Assembly: GCA_023382975.1 (NCBI GenBank) | Contig: JAHDXO010000035.1 | Span: 53,702 to 117,701 of the forward strand | Direction of reading: 5' to 3' | DNA length: 64,000 bases | Source of the DNA: Pirellulaceae bacterium | Lineage (GTDB): Bacteria; Planctomycetota; Planctomycetia; Pirellulales; Pirellulaceae | Part shown: positions 62,958 to 64,000 of the stretch, in pieces | Numbering within the stretch: the stretch's first letter is position 1 | Layout: every line of letters starts with the position of its first letter | Position numbers and translations under genes: made by a program | Notes under the pieces: model-generated | What the model saw: the letters and a program-made list of their open reading frames with translations, nothing else | What the model was told of the DNA's origin: nothing | The model's database searches: none

Positions 62958-63896
62958 TCAAAGGTTAATCGAAATTGCTAAGTTAAGCAAATCGTCGCGG
63001 TCCATGAACATCACGTGGCGACGAGACGCTTGATCGAGGTGCTGTCCGAGCCAGTTCTTTGCCTGCTTAGTGATCTCTGCCGCAGAGATAATGAACACGT
63101 GGTCCACGAGATTCTGTTTGTTCGTTTCGGGATCCCAGATCGGATGGCCGAGCATCATCGTGATTTGATTGAGTATTTCCCCAACGTTTTCATTCTTGCT
63201 TCGTCCTGATGAATCGATCTTGGTACGCTTGACCTGAACGCCGAAGTACAGAAAGTGCATCGTCGGCAGTTGGTATTTCATCCAAATGTCTTTGCCATAC
63301 TCAAGCGATTTGTCCTTGTGGCCGGTGAGCGAGATGCGAACAAAACCGAGTTGCTGAAACAATGGCTGCAAGATCTGTTCGATGAACTCATCTTCGGACG
63401 CGGAATCGAGATAGTCCGAGAGTGCCTTTCGCTTTTTGATTTCTGCGTCCGTCCAAGCACGTCGCTGAAGCTGCAGCGATGCGGAAGTTGCATGCGTTCC
63501 GTCATTGCGAAGATGACATCGATTGGCACCGTCGAGATACGCTTGGATGCCATCTCGCGCGAGACTGGCATTCAAATCCACCAGTGCCGCGTCCCGGTCG
63601 AGATTGTGGGTTTGAAAGTCGCCAGCGTCCATCAGCTCTTGAACGACGCGAACGATTCCATCCGGCGGGAGCTGCGGATTCGAGGCCGGGCCGGCGTTGA
63701 GCGACGCAAGAATGTCTAATACCCACGATTTTCGAGTGCTGCCATCATGCGTGTAATCCATGTCGCAGTTCAGGAAGAAGTCGGTAAGATAACTGCTTGA
63801 GCGATATCGGAAGTTCTTTCGCTGGAAACCCTCGCCACCAGCGGCACCGCAAATCATCTCCGCGAGTTCACTGAGGGCGCGTTTCTGAAGCTGCAT
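62958..63896 (-). CDS. Predicted restriction-endonuclease-like (PD-(D/E)xK) protein, possible defence gene
   Basis: A protein of about 312 residues. Its N-terminal 110 residues form a helical domain (YRSSSYLTDFFLNCDMDYTH, then DGSTRKSWVLDIL) similar in layout to domains placed before nucleases in abortive-infection proteins. From about 175 the PD-(D/E)xK-like core shows EDEFIEQILQPLFQQLGFVR, then EYGKDIWMKY with the acid and FGVQVKRTKID with the Gln-x-Lys element. The end, VMFMDRDDLLNLAISIN, is typical of Mrr-like enzymes. Base composition is clearly lower in GC than its neighbours, a sign of transfer. The start is uncertain: ATG 63896 or TTG 63926; neither has a clear ribosome site. No partner methylase is visible before the window ends. 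Confidence 0.68.
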   Translation of the reverse strand: MQLQKRALSELAEMICGAAGGEGFQRKNFRYRSSSYLTDFFLNCDMDYTHDGSTRKSWVLDILASLNAGPASNPQLPPDGIVRVVQELMDAGDFQTHNLDRDAALVDLNASLARDGIQAYLDGANRCHLRNDGTHATSASLQLQRRAWTDAEIKKRKALSDYLDSASEDEFIEQILQPLFQQLGFVRISLTGHKDKSLEYGKDIWMKYQLPTMHFLYFGVQVKRTKIDSSGRSKNENVGEILNQITMMLGHPIWDPETNKQNLVDHVFIISAAEITKQAKNWLGQHLDQASRRHVMFMDRDDLLNLAISINL

Positions 63897-64000
63897 TTGG
63901 AGATCACGCCGGGAATGTCTCGGCAAGGCTAATGTGAGGACTTCATCCTGTTTTGCTTAAGCTGGACGTTGAGCTTTAGCCATGTGCTAGAGTTTATCAC

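Overview
The window looks like a chromosomal segment of a GC-rich planctomycete, probably of the order Pirellulales. Three DUF1559 proteins with prepilin-type N-termini and an H-x9-DG end, a DUF1080 protein, SHD1/PQQ-propeller and PA14 architectures, many Tat-exported sugar enzymes and a fused MetX-MetW all point that way. No rRNA, tRNA or CRISPR array was recognised, and no complete transposon. The assignment rests on family recognition by eye, not on a database search.

Layout. 0.2-4.7 kb: a SpoIIE/PP2C phosphatase with a degenerate receiver, an OleA-type thiolase and a GT39 glycosyltransferase. 4.8-10.1 kb: xylose isomerase divergent from an SDR, then a PqqD-like/M50/HlyD fusion protein and a glutathione peroxidase. 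10.2-14.3 kb (minus): a PQQ-propeller protein and a parallel beta-helix protein, flanked by three decayed gene relics. 14.3-21.4 kb: a collinear plus-strand set of Gfo/Idh oxidoreductase, HpcH-type aldolase, flavinylated FMN-binding lipoprotein, a NapH-NapG ferredoxin fusion, an exported TIM-barrel protein and a DUF1080 protein. 21.4-24.9 kb: AAA ATPase, M50 protease, a 161-bp element with terminal inverted repeats, and an HD-GYP protein. 24.9-28.4 kb: three tandem DUF1559 genes, one broken by an in-frame TGA.

28.8-43.1 kb: DUF2231 protein; a minus-strand series of rhamnulokinase, LRR lipoprotein, ATC-hydrolase-like protein, MetY and fused MetX-MetW; then DUF4058, ThiF/MoeB-like, HEAT lipoprotein, Spy/CpxP-like, SirB1-like, DegT aminotransferase, SurE, and CsrA, whose gene overlaps surE head-on. 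43.6-52.9 kb: a PopT-family (DUF368) transporter, a clan GH-A glycosidase, a Hyi-like isomerase, ribosomal protein S1 with a clear terminator, a 2-hydroxyacid dehydrogenase, an amidase and a DUF6868 protein. 53-59.8 kb: a tightly packed three-gene operon (transglutaminase-DUF2126, circularly permuted ATP-grasp fused to alpha-E, transglutaminase). 60-64 kb: an S9 peptidase, then an accessory end with a frameshifted group II intron reverse-transcriptase relic and a predicted PD-(D/E)xK nuclease of lower GC.

How the genes work together. MetY and MetX-MetW cover acylation of homoserine and direct sulfhydrylation to homocysteine. The FMN-binding lipoprotein and NapHG protein form an electron-transfer module with no terminal reductase nearby. 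The 53-59.8 kb operon is the strongest candidate for an uncharacterised system: an ATP-grasp amide-bond former with two cysteine transglutaminase-fold enzymes and an alpha-E partner, probably making or trimming a peptide-like product.
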